NCBI RefSeq assembly: GCF_004799755.1
Contig: NZ_SLUB01000005.1
Span: 1 to 64,000, forward strand
Source of the DNA: Bacillus timonensis
GTDB taxonomy: Bacteria; Bacillota; Bacilli; Bacillales; Bacillaceae_L
Reading direction: 5' to 3'
Length of the DNA stretch: 64,000 nucleotides
Below are positions 29,099 through 39,650 of this stretch, piece by piece. Position 1 is the stretch's first letter. Every line of letters starts with the position of its first letter. A program made the translations under genes and the position numbers. A model generated the notes under the pieces. It worked only from the letters and a program-made list of their open reading frames with translations, was not told the DNA's origin and ran no database searches.

Positions 29099-29106
29099 GC
29101 CTTATT

Positions 29107-29124
29107 AATAGAAGTTCTTCTATT
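29107..29124. promoter_or_regulatory. Perfect 18-bp palindrome at the potD2 transcript start
   Basis: AATAGAAG-TT-CTTCTATT. It begins where sigma-54 transcription from P5 would start and could be an operator or a 5' stabilising hairpin in the mRNA. Confidence 0.4.
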
Positions 29125-29148
29125 TTATTAAAAAGGGGAGAGTGTTAT

Positions 29149-30207
29149 ATGCCATTTAAAAGGAAATTTGGTTTGTCTGTTTTTGTGATTCTGTTTCTCG
29201 CTTCCATGTTGCTGACAGCGTGTGGTGGAGATAAAACGGGTGGATCCTCTGATGAAAAGGTTCTAAATGTTTTTAACTGGTCAGAATATTTGCCGACCAG
29301 TGTAATTAAGCAATTTGAAGATGAAACGGGTATAAAGGTAAACTATGACACCTATTCTTCAAATGAGGAAATGCTAGCTAAGCTTCAAGCGGGGAATACT
29401 GGCTATGATATTGCGGTTGCCTCTACTTACTTTATTGAGATTATGAGAAACCAAGATATGCTAGCAAAACTAAATAAGGAAAACATCCCAAACATCAAGA
29501 ATATTGGTGATAGTTTTCTTGGTACACAGGCAGATCCGAATGATGAATATTCCGTTCCATATATGTGGGGAAAGGCGGTTATTGCCTATAATGAGGATTT
29601 AGTTGATAAAGAGATAAAAGGTTACGCTGATTTGTTTGACCCAGAATTTAAGGATAATCTTGTTGTTCTAGATGATGTACGGGTTATTATTGGAAATATG
29701 CTTGCATTACTAGGATACTCGCAAAATAGTACAGACGAAAAAGAACTCGAGGAAGCAAAGGAGAAACTACTTGAGTTTAAGCCAAATATTAAGGCATTTG
29801 ATAGTGATAGTCCAAAGACACTACTTGTCAGTGGTGAAGTAAAAGCGGGGATTGTATGGGGAGCAGAGGCTACCCTAGCGGCTAGAGAAAATCCTGCAAT
29901 TAAGACTGTATTCCCTGAAGAAGGGATGAATCTATGGCAGGATAACTTTGTTATTCCTAAGGATGCTCCGCATAAAGAAAATGCTGAGAAGTTCATTGAT
30001 TTCATTTTACGACCAGAAGTCAGTAAGGAAATCTCTATGGAATACCCATACGGAAATCCAAACGAAGAAGCTCTTAAGCTTTTACCAGATGACATTAGAG
30101 AATCGCTTGAGGTTCCTGAAGAAGATCTGGCAAAAGGAGAATACAACATTGATGTTGGTGAGGCTACTCAGCTTTACGACCGAATTTGGTCCGAAATTAA
30201 AAACTAA
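29149..30207 (+). CDS. potD: Spermidine/putrescine-binding lipoprotein PotD (copy 2)
   Basis: Lipoprotein of 352 residues with the lipobox LTAC (Cys at about 25) and strong similarity to the PotD at 18998 over the whole mature region (for example VLNVFNWSEYLPTSVIKQFE, YSSNEEMLAKLQAGNTGYDIAVAS, YPYGNPNEEALKLLP). It probably shares PotA, PotB and PotC with the first copy and gives a different substrate range. AAAAGGGGAG precedes the ATG. It is a single-gene unit between P5 and a terminator. Confidence 0.9.
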   Translation: MPFKRKFGLSVFVILFLASMLLTACGGDKTGGSSDEKVLNVFNWSEYLPTSVIKQFEDETGIKVNYDTYSSNEEMLAKLQAGNTGYDIAVASTYFIEIMRNQDMLAKLNKENIPNIKNIGDSFLGTQADPNDEYSVPYMWGKAVIAYNEDLVDKEIKGYADLFDPEFKDNLVVLDDVRVIIGNMLALLGYSQNSTDEKELEEAKEKLLEFKPNIKAFDSDSPKTLLVSGEVKAGIVWGAEATLAARENPAIKTVFPEEGMNLWQDNFVIPKDAPHKENAEKFIDFILRPEVSKEISMEYPYGNPNEEALKLLPDDIRESLEVPEEDLAKGEYNIDVGEATQLYDRIWSEIKN

Positions 30208-30213
30208 TTTTCA

Positions 30214-30248
30214 TATTCCCTATCCATTTTCGGATGGGGGATTTTTTT
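30214..30248 (+). terminator. Terminator of potD2
   Basis: CCCTATCC pairs with GGATGGGG around ATTTTC and is followed by ATTTTTTT. Confidence 0.7.
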
Positions 30249-30277
30249 ATACTCAGCCACTTTACAACTCCAAACTT

Positions 30278-30310
30278 ATGCAAAAATGAATAACTTATTC
30301 ATTTTTGCAT
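30278..30310. promoter_or_regulatory. Candidate enhancer (UAS) palindrome, copy 2
   Basis: Perfect 33-bp palindrome: left arm ATGCAAAAATGAATAA, a central C, and the exact reverse complement TTATTCATTTTTGCAT. It lies 49 bp upstream of the -24 element of P6. This is the best copy of the motif in the window. Confidence 0.75.
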
Positions 30311-30359
30311 TCCAGGATATAAAAAGTCGTGGAGGCAGATGAAAAGGTGAACAATAAAC

Positions 30360-30377
30360 TTGGCACACATTTTGCAT
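30360..30377 (+). promoter_or_regulatory. Sigma-54 promoter P6 (aldehyde dehydrogenase-patA)
   Basis: TTGGCAC-ACATT-TTGCAT, an essentially ideal -24/-12 sequence, with the enhancer palindrome 49 bp upstream. Confidence 0.88.
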
Positions 30378-30415
30378 TAATACTTGATTGAGAAAAACCA
30401 AAGGGGAGGATGGAA

Positions 30416-33284
<2,869 letters not shown>

Positions 33285-33288
33285 GTTG

Positions 33289-33325
33289 TGCTGCCCTTGG
33301 AGATGCATCCTTGGGCACTTTTTTC
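33289..33325 (+). terminator. Terminator of the ALDH-patA operon
   Basis: TGCCC and GGGCA pair, with further GG/CC pairing inside, around GATGCATC, and CTTTTTTC follows. Confidence 0.6.
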
Positions 33326-33337
33326 ATTGAGGTACCT

Positions 33338-33374
33338 AAAAACCCGATAAGGTCTTTGCGCCTTATCGGGTTTG
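33338..33374. terminator. Terminator of aguAB (bidirectional)
   Basis: AAACCCGATAAGG pairs perfectly with CCTTATCGGGTTT around TCTTTGCG. The T run is best on the minus strand, so it mainly ends aguAB. Confidence 0.85.
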
Positions 33375-33383
33375 GCCCTTCCA

Positions 33384-34256
33384 TCATTTCAACACCTTCT
33401 TTAATAATTCACCATAGCTGTCAGGTCTTCGATCTCGATGGAATTGAAGAATATTTCGGGCCTTAGTGATTTCATGTAAATCAATTTCAGACATGATAAT
33501 TTCATCCCCCTTTGTTTCCGCTTCTTTTAAAACAGTACCCCAAGGATTACTGATAAAACTTCGTCCGTAGAAATCCATCTGCCCTTCCTTGCTATATTCT
33601 CGACCCACCCGATTCACAGCAGCTATGAAAATATTATTGTGAATACCATGGGCTCGAATGGCATCCATCCAAGTTTGAGACGTATCGAGTTCAGGATTAT
33701 CTGGCTCAGAACCTATTGCTGAAGGATAGAAAATAATATCTGCTCCTTTTAACGCAAGGATACGTGATGGCTCAGGAAACCATTCATCCCAACAGATGAG
33801 AACACCGATCGTTCCGTATTTTGTTTCAAAAACGGGATAACCAGAATCCCCTTCTGTGAAATAGTATTTCTCAATATATTGAGGACCTTCCGGGATATGA
33901 TGTTTACGGTATTTCCCAAGATTGGTTCCATCTGCATCAAAAACGACCACTGTATTAAAATAAAGCCCATCCATTACATACTCGTACAAAGAGGTAATCA
34001 GGACAACCTTAAGCTCTTTTGCCAGGTCTTGCATTTGGGTGCTTACCGGACCTGGAATGGGTTCTGCCCACTTATATTTATGGACATCAATTGTTTGCGG
34101 GAAATACGTACCTGTAAAAAGCTCTTGTGTACAAACGATCTGAGCCCCCTGATTTGCAGCTTTTCGGATCATGGCTATTGTTTTTTCTAAATTAGCATGT
34201 CGATCATCCGAACAGCTATGCTGTATCAATGCGATCTTCATTTTATCTCGCTTCAT
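33384..34256 (-). CDS. aguB: N-carbamoylputrescine amidase
   Basis: Carbon-nitrogen hydrolase of 290 residues with a complete catalytic triad: Glu45 (TQELF), Lys118 (YRKHHIPEGP) and Cys155 (LICWDEWFPE). The family-specific parts PEGPQYIEKYYFTEGDSGYPVF and WDAIRAHG-like WMDAIRAHGIHNNIF fit AguB. It converts N-carbamoylputrescine to putrescine, CO2 and ammonia. The ATG at 34256 has GAAAGG upstream; two earlier ATG codons lie before that site. It follows aguA by 27 bases. Confidence 0.93.
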   Translation of the reverse strand: MKRDKMKIALIQHSCSDDRHANLEKTIAMIRKAANQGAQIVCTQELFTGTYFPQTIDVHKYKWAEPIPGPVSTQMQDLAKELKVVLITSLYEYVMDGLYFNTVVVFDADGTNLGKYRKHHIPEGPQYIEKYYFTEGDSGYPVFETKYGTIGVLICWDEWFPEPSRILALKGADIIFYPSAIGSEPDNPELDTSQTWMDAIRAHGIHNNIFIAAVNRVGREYSKEGQMDFYGRSFISNPWGTVLKEAETKGDEIIMSEIDLHEITKARNILQFHRDRRPDSYGELLKKVLK

Positions 34257-34283
34257 GTTTACACAACCTTTCATCATTTCGTA

Positions 34284-35378
34284 CTAGATTGGTATTTGCT
34301 GAGTAATACAATGAATATTTCCGCCGCCTAGCGCAATTTCCCTCGTATTGACTTGAACAACTTTTCTCTCGGGAAAAAGTCTTTCAAATTGATGTAGGGC
34401 GATTGAATCATACGGATCTCCAAACCCTGGGATTATAACACCGCCATTACATAAATAGCTATTTACATACGTACAGGCAAGTTTCGTTCCTGGCATACGA
34501 CCATAACTGTGTCGTGCGATGTCAATACCCTCACTTTCCTTATCTGATATTTCAATTTGAGTAGGGATTTGAATTTTATGGATCTTTAACCTTCTTCCGT
34601 TTGAATCTTTGGCCTCTTTTAGTTGGTTATAACATTCAGATAAAACGTCGTATTGTGAATCGGACTTATCATCAGTCCAGCTCATGGCAACTTCACCCGG
34701 GCGTACGAAAAAGACCACTTCATCGACATGTCCATCTGTTTCATCAAAAAGCATCCCGTTTTTAAGCCAAATAATCGTATCCACATGTAAATATTCTTTT
34801 AAGCGATGTTCGATTTCCTCTTTGGATAAATGAGGATTTCGATTTTTATTTAATAGGCATTGTTCAGTTGTTATAAGCGTGCCTTCCCCGTCAACAGTAA
34901 TCGAGCCACCCTCGAGGATAAAATCCTGTGCATCATAACGATTGAATCGGTCAATTTCCAACACTTTTTGTTTGACTAAGTTGTCTAAGTTCCACGGAAA
35001 ATAAAGACCGTGTTCAAGCCCGCCCCAGGCATTAAATCCCCAATCAATTCCACGGATTTCACCTTCATCATTTTTTACATAGGTTGGTCCGATATCCCTC
35101 ATCCAAGCATCATTTGAGGAAATCTCAACAACACGGATAGAGCCTGGAAGTATTTCTCGTACATGTTCATATTGATTTGCAGAAACGCCTATTGTGACAG
35201 GTTCAAATTTCGAAATTGCCATTGCAACCTCGGCAAATGCTTTTTGTGCGGGCTTGGCTCCTAATCTCCAGGTGTCCGTTCTCTCGGGCCAAAGCATCCA
35301 TGTGCCCAGATGGGGTTCGAATTCTCCAGGCATTCTAAAGCCATCTCGGCGAGGAGTGCCTGTTAATTTTTCCACCAT
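34284..35378 (-). CDS. aguA: Agmatine deiminase
   Basis: Peptidylarginine-deiminase-like enzyme of 364 residues. TPRRDGFRMPGEFEPHLGTWMLWPERTDTW is seen in parts at the N-terminus, EGGSITVDGEGTL and DETDGHVDEV carry the acidic and His residues, and the nucleophile is Cys357 in GGGNIHCITQQ. It hydrolyses agmatine to N-carbamoylputrescine and ammonia. The ATG at 35378 follows GGAGG by 7 bases; a TTG at 35420 also has GGAGG upstream, but the sigma-54 promoter excludes the longest reading from 35447. Confidence 0.94.
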   Translation of the reverse strand: MVEKLTGTPRRDGFRMPGEFEPHLGTWMLWPERTDTWRLGAKPAQKAFAEVAMAISKFEPVTIGVSANQYEHVREILPGSIRVVEISSNDAWMRDIGPTYVKNDEGEIRGIDWGFNAWGGLEHGLYFPWNLDNLVKQKVLEIDRFNRYDAQDFILEGGSITVDGEGTLITTEQCLLNKNRNPHLSKEEIEHRLKEYLHVDTIIWLKNGMLFDETDGHVDEVVFFVRPGEVAMSWTDDKSDSQYDVLSECYNQLKEAKDSNGRRLKIHKIQIPTQIEISDKESEGIDIARHSYGRMPGTKLACTYVNSYLCNGGVIIPGFGDPYDSIALHQFERLFPERKVVQVNTREIALGGGNIHCITQQIPI

Positions 35379-35456
35379 TCTATGTCCTCCAGTAATCGTT
35401 TGGTTGCTTGCTTTTTTCAAAGAATCTCCTCCAATCGAAGTCGTCATTTAAAAATG

Positions 35457-35474
35457 ATGCAAAAATCATACCAA
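35457..35474 (-). promoter_or_regulatory. Sigma-54 promoter P7 (aguAB)
   Basis: On the minus strand: TTGGTAT-GATTT-TTGCAT with correct GG-N10-GC spacing, about 80 bp before the aguA ATG. The enhancer half-site at 35534 is 59 bp upstream. Confidence 0.82.
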
Positions 35475-35533
35475 TTTGTATCAATCAGGAAGATGAAAGA
35501 AAAAAGAAGAAGCTATGAAGGAATGAATAACCT

Positions 35534-35549
35534 ATGCATAAATGAATAA
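35534..35549 (+). promoter_or_regulatory. Candidate enhancer half-site between P7 and P8
   Basis: ATGCATAAATGAATAA matches the left arm of the palindrome at 30278 in 15 of 16 positions. The sequence after it (TCATTCTATTT) is only a weak second arm. It lies 59 bp from P7 and 58 bp from P8, midway between the divergent promoters. Confidence 0.55.
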
Positions 35550-35607
35550 TCATTCTATTTATTGAGTGTGGAATGCTTACGAGTAAGCATATTAAACGAC
35601 CTTCGAT

Positions 35608-35625
35608 TTGGCACATTATTTGCAA
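35608..35625 (+). promoter_or_regulatory. Sigma-54 promoter P8 (lipoyl-like gene)
   Basis: TTGGCAC-ATTAT-TTGCAA with correct spacing, 42 bp before the start of the small gene. Confidence 0.85.
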
Positions 35626-35666
35626 CATCATTTCTAATTACATCATAGACATGAGGAGGTGAATAA

Positions 35667-35912
35667 GTGGAGCATGACGAAATCATTACTAGCCCCTACC
35701 ATGGAATTATTAAAGAGATTGTCATAAAAGAAAATTCCAAAATAGATGAGGGGGAGCCCTTGTTTATTATCCAAACTCTGACTGGTGAAAATAAGGCTAT
35801 CAAGGTTGGAATTAGAGGGAGTGTTCAATCAATAGAGGTACAAATAGGGGATGAAGTAATACCAGGAATGGTACTCACTTATGTAAAAGATGAATCATTT
35901 ATCATTGAGTAG
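35667..35912 (+). CDS. Stand-alone biotinyl/lipoyl-like domain protein lacking the usual lysine motif
   Basis: Protein of 81 residues that is one lipoyl/biotinyl-like domain: SPYHGIIKEIVIKENSKIDEGEPLFII, then a hairpin, then IRGSVQSIEVQIGDEVIPGMVL. The usual modification turn (EAMKM or a DKA-type turn) is replaced by QTLTGEN, so covalent biotin or lipoate is doubtful. Its role is unknown. It has its own sigma-54 promoter, an excellent AGGAGGTGA site before the GTG, and its own terminator, and it stands beside the regulator gene. It could be a small binding or adaptor protein for the pathway. Confidence 0.75.
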   Translation: MEHDEIITSPYHGIIKEIVIKENSKIDEGEPLFIIQTLTGENKAIKVGIRGSVQSIEVQIGDEVIPGMVLTYVKDESFIIE

Positions 35913-35922
35913 CGAACATTTT

Positions 35923-35951
35923 GAGGAGATCATGTCTTCTCTCTTTTTTAT
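35923..35951 (+). terminator. Terminator of the lipoyl-like gene
   Basis: GAGGAGA pairs with TCTTCTC (one G-U pair) around TCATG and is followed by TCTTTTTTATTTTT. Confidence 0.65.
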
Positions 35952-36024
35952 TTTTAGATTTATTCAAAAATTCTATATAATCAGTGATATAATAGACTAT
36001 ATGGAAAAAGGGGGATAGTCGTTC

Positions 36025-38160
36025 ATGTTTTCAGTTGATCCAAAAAATATTAAACCCTTAGTTGTAATGGACATCGAATCACTTGAAAGAGATCATGATG
36101 CGTTTCGTATTGGAAAAACTCAAGAACCCTACCTTTTTATTAAAAAGAATCAAAGAACCATTGGGTATATCCCTATGAAATTATTTTCAAGGGATGGGGG
36201 AGAGGAGAAGGAAATCACAGAAGAAAAGATTATGAAGCAACTAATTCCTATCGAGAAAATCTCGCAGTTAAGTAAAAAGATTTCCCTACCTATCGTCTTC
36301 CAAATTATTGGTGAGCCCTTTGCTTTGGTAAGGGACGATGCTGGAGAAATTAGTGGATACATACCGAGAGAAGAACTATTAGCTGAAATGTTCCGTCAAG
36401 GGAACCAGAATATTGATTTATTGAAGGTTATATTAACCTCGATTCCAATGGGGATATTTGTTGTGGATCGTGATAGAAATATCGTGTCCTACAATGAATC
36501 AGCTTTAGAAATGATAAAATTGTCTCCAGAACATGTACTACATACACCCGCAGAGAAAATCTTCGCAAAAGAACACATCAATAGCGTATTTCAAACAGGA
36601 TCCACAGTTTTAAATCAGCTTCACATTACATCATCTATGAGTGTTTTAGTTGATTACAGCCCAATCTATACTCCTGAGAAACAGGTTGATGGAATGGTCA
36701 TCATCGTACAAGACCTTCCAATGGTTGAAGAAATGGCGAATGAAATTGAATATATCAAGGATTTAAATCATGATATGCAAGCAATCCTTTCTAGTGTTTA
36801 CGACGAAATTCTAGTAGTGAATGCGAAGGGAGAATTGATTCGTTTTAGTGATACAGAAATCTCACAGTTTTGGGGTGTTGAATTAAAAAGCCTGCTAGGA
36901 AAAAACATTATCGAACTTGAACAAAAAGGTTTATTTACCCCCTCGGTTACGAGATTAGTCCTAGAACAAAAGAAAAAAGTTTCTGTGGTTCAAGAGACGA
37001 AAGCTGGAAAAAGGATTCTTGCCGTTGGGAAGCCAGTATTTAATGAAAATGGGGAACTTATTCGAATAATAATTGCCTCCCGGGATATTACAGAAACGAC
37101 AAAATTGAAGAACGAACTTCGCCATATGAAGGAAATTTCAGACCAGTATAAACGTGAACTCGATGATATGAAAACAAAGGATTTGTTTTATAAAAAGCTC
37201 ATTTATTGTAGTCCGAAAATGGAAGAAATCATGACACAGGTAAAAAAGATTGCCGATTTTTCCTCAACTGTCTTAATAAACGGAGAATCAGGTGTTGGGA
37301 AAGAGGTGATTGCTCAAGCGATTCACCAGCTAGGAAGACGTTCGAAAAAACCTTTTCTTAAGCTGAATTGTGGAGCAATTCCAGAGAACCTACTGGAAAG
37401 TGAGTTGTTTGGGTATAGCAAGGGCGCGTTTACAGGGGCAGACAAAAATGGAAAGGAAGGCTACTTTAAACAAGCCGATGGGGGTGTCCTCTTTCTTGAT
37501 GAAATTGGTGAAATGCCATTGCATTTACAAGTGAAACTACTAAGGGTTCTTCAAGAGCAAGAGGTAATTCCAATTGGGAGCACAAAACCCATTAAAGTGG
37601 ATGTTCAGATTGTTGCAGCTACTAATAAAGACCTTGAAAAAATGGTGGAAAAACGCGAATTTCGGGAGGATTTATATTATCGATTAAATGTGATACCAAT
37701 CCATATTCCGCCATTAAGAGAAAGACCTGAGGATATACCGTTACTTGCCTTTCACTTCGTCCAACAAATGAATGAGCGATATGATAAGAACTATCATTTA
37801 ACTCCTGATGCTCTAAATCTATTAGAGGTCCATTCATGGCCAGGAAATATTCGAGAACTTCAAAATATGATTGAGCGGCTTGTGGTATCAGCTGATGATG
37901 AAGCCATTGATGCTGAATTTGTGAATCGATTCCTTGTTCTTGGGAAGGACGTAAAAAGTTCTAAGCCGATTGTAACAAAAATCCTACCACTTCAGGAAGC
38001 CATAGAATCGGTTGAGGAACAGCTAATATTACTAGCGATAAAACAATACAAAACGACAACGAAAGCAGCAAAAGTACTAGGAATAAGTCAATCCTCTGTT
38101 AGTAGGAAATATCAAAAAATAGTAGCTGAGCAGCATGGCAATATAGAAAATGTGTACTAA
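36025..38160 (+). CDS. Sigma-54-dependent enhancer-binding regulator of the polyamine block
   Basis: Regulator of 711 residues. The first 130 residues look like two degenerate CBS-type modules (RTIGYIPMKLF, GEISGYIPREELL). Two PAS domains follow (about 135-235 and 255-355). The AAA+ domain (about 390-620) has Walker A GESGVGKE at 420-427, the sigma-54 contact loop GAFTGA at 467-472 and Walker B GGVLFLDEIGEM. The C-terminal Fis-type HTH is TTKAAKVLGISQSSVSRKY. It should bind the palindromes and activate sigma-54 RNA polymerase at P1-P9 on sensing a polyamine or metabolite; the signal is unknown. A TATAAT at 35988-35993 suggests sigma-A transcription of the gene itself. Confidence 0.93.
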   Translation: MFSVDPKNIKPLVVMDIESLERDHDAFRIGKTQEPYLFIKKNQRTIGYIPMKLFSRDGGEEKEITEEKIMKQLIPIEKISQLSKKISLPIVFQIIGEPFALVRDDAGEISGYIPREELLAEMFRQGNQNIDLLKVILTSIPMGIFVVDRDRNIVSYNESALEMIKLSPEHVLHTPAEKIFAKEHINSVFQTGSTVLNQLHITSSMSVLVDYSPIYTPEKQVDGMVIIVQDLPMVEEMANEIEYIKDLNHDMQAILSSVYDEILVVNAKGELIRFSDTEISQFWGVELKSLLGKNIIELEQKGLFTPSVTRLVLEQKKKVSVVQETKAGKRILAVGKPVFNENGELIRIIIASRDITETTKLKNELRHMKEISDQYKRELDDMKTKDLFYKKLIYCSPKMEEIMTQVKKIADFSSTVLINGESGVGKEVIAQAIHQLGRRSKKPFLKLNCGAIPENLLESELFGYSKGAFTGADKNGKEGYFKQADGGVLFLDEIGEMPLHLQVKLLRVLQEQEVIPIGSTKPIKVDVQIVAATNKDLEKMVEKREFREDLYYRLNVIPIHIPPLRERPEDIPLLAFHFVQQMNERYDKNYHLTPDALNLLEVHSWPGNIRELQNMIERLVVSADDEAIDAEFVNRFLVLGKDVKSSKPIVTKILPLQEAIESVEEQLILLAIKQYKTTTKAAKVLGISQSSVSRKYQKIVAEQHGNIENVY

Positions 38161-38161
38161 G

Positions 38162-38202
38162 AAAAAACGATTGGTTCTTATATGGAATCAATCGTTTTTT
38201 TC
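38162..38202 (+). terminator. Terminator of the regulator gene
   Basis: AAAAAACGATTG pairs with CAATCGTTTTTT across a 15-base loop and continues into a T run. Confidence 0.85.
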
Positions 38203-38210
38203 TTTAATTA

Positions 38211-38228
38211 TTGGCATAGTTTTTGCAT
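38211..38228 (+). promoter_or_regulatory. Sigma-54 promoter P9 (gabT-gabD)
   Basis: TTGGCAT-AGTTT-TTGCAT with correct spacing, 9 bp after the regulator terminator. No palindrome was seen close by. Confidence 0.85.
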
Positions 38229-38265
38229 TAATTAAAATAACATAGTTCAGAAAGGATGATGGAGG

Positions 38266-39621
38266 ATGGGGTATGCATCAATTAAAACAAGTCTACCTGG
38301 AAATAGATCAAGAGAATTATTAGAACGAAGACAGCAAGCGGTTCCAAAGGGAGTTAGCTTTGGAGCACCACTTTTTGCCCAGTCGGCAGAAGGAGCCTTA
38401 ATTCAGGACGTCGATGGAAACACATTTATTGATTTCGTTGGAGCGATTGGAACCATTAATGTAGGGCATTGTCATCCAAAAGTGAAGCAGGCTCTTCATG
38501 AGCAGATCGATCAATTTATTCATACTGGATTTAATATTATGATGTATGAGGCATATATTGAACTTGCTGAGAGGCTTGCTCGTATTGCTCCAGGAAACCA
38601 TGATAAAAAAGTGTTGTTTCAAAATAGTGGTGCAGAAGCCGTTGAAAATGCCGTAAAAATTGCTAGAAAATATACGAAAAGACAGGGTATTGTTTCGTTT
38701 TCAAAGGGCTTCCATGGTAGAACCTTATTAACGATGACAATGACGAGCAAGGTAAAGCCTTATAAATATGAATTTGGTCCGTTTGCGCCTGAGATTTATA
38801 AAGCACCATATCCATATCATTTTCGTCGACCGCAAGGATTAACGATTGATCAATATGAGGAATATATGGTAGAGGAATTCCGAAACTTCCTCATAACCGA
38901 AGTAGCCCCAGAAACAATTGCCGCGGTAGTCATGGAGCCAGTCCAGGGGGAGGGTGGTTTTATCATACCTGGTAAACGTTTCGTTCAAGGAGTCTATGAA
39001 GCTTGCAAAGAATATGGAATTCTTTTTATAGCCGATGAAATACAAACAGGATTTGCGAGGACGGGACGCTATTTTGCGATTGATCATTTTGATGTCGTTC
39101 CTGACATTATCACGGTTTCGAAATCTATGGGGGCAGGTGTCCCAATTAGCGGGGTAATTGGTCGCAAGGAAATGATGGATCAATCAGATCCGGGTGAACT
39201 AGGGGGTACTTATAGTGGAAGTCCGCTTGGATGTAGGGCAGCCTTAGCTGTTCTTGATATTATTGAAGAAGAACAACTTAATGAAAAAGCACAAAAAATC
39301 GGATTTAGGGTTATCGAAAAGTTTGAACAGTTGTATGATAAATATGAGTGTATCGGTGATATACGTGGACTTGGTGCGATGTGCGCCATGGAGATCGTCG
39401 AAGATCGCCTCACAAAAACTCCATCTAAGAAACTAACAAATGAAATTATTCAGGAAGCAAATAAACGTGGGCTCCTGTTATTAAGTGCAGGTGTCTATGG
39501 AAATGTCATTCGCCTTCTGATGCCAATTATTATCACCGACGAACAGCTAGACGAAGGACTGAAGATTTTAGAACAATCCATTGAAACAGTTGAACAACGA
39601 AGACATATTTTTACGAATTAA
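38266..39621 (+). CDS. gabT: 4-aminobutyrate aminotransferase
   Basis: Class III PLP aminotransferase of 451 residues. Motifs: the N-terminal LLERRQQAVPKGVSFGAPLF typical of GabT, FQNSGAEAVENAVKIAR, FSKGFHGRTLLTMTMTSK, the Asp in ADEIQTGFARTGR and the PLP lysine in VSKSMGAGVPISGVIGR. It converts GABA and 2-oxoglutarate to succinate semialdehyde and glutamate. AAAGGAT precedes the ATG. It is followed by a GabD-type dehydrogenase in the same unit, completing the route to succinate. Confidence 0.92.
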   Translation: MGYASIKTSLPGNRSRELLERRQQAVPKGVSFGAPLFAQSAEGALIQDVDGNTFIDFVGAIGTINVGHCHPKVKQALHEQIDQFIHTGFNIMMYEAYIELAERLARIAPGNHDKKVLFQNSGAEAVENAVKIARKYTKRQGIVSFSKGFHGRTLLTMTMTSKVKPYKYEFGPFAPEIYKAPYPYHFRRPQGLTIDQYEEYMVEEFRNFLITEVAPETIAAVVMEPVQGEGGFIIPGKRFVQGVYEACKEYGILFIADEIQTGFARTGRYFAIDHFDVVPDIITVSKSMGAGVPISGVIGRKEMMDQSDPGELGGTYSGSPLGCRAALAVLDIIEEEQLNEKAQKIGFRVIEKFEQLYDKYECIGDIRGLGAMCAMEIVEDRLTKTPSKKLTNEIIQEANKRGLLLLSAGVYGNVIRLLMPIIITDEQLDEGLKILEQSIETVEQRRHIFTN

Positions 39622-39650
39622 CATGGGAGATTCAAAGGGAGGTAGTGTAG

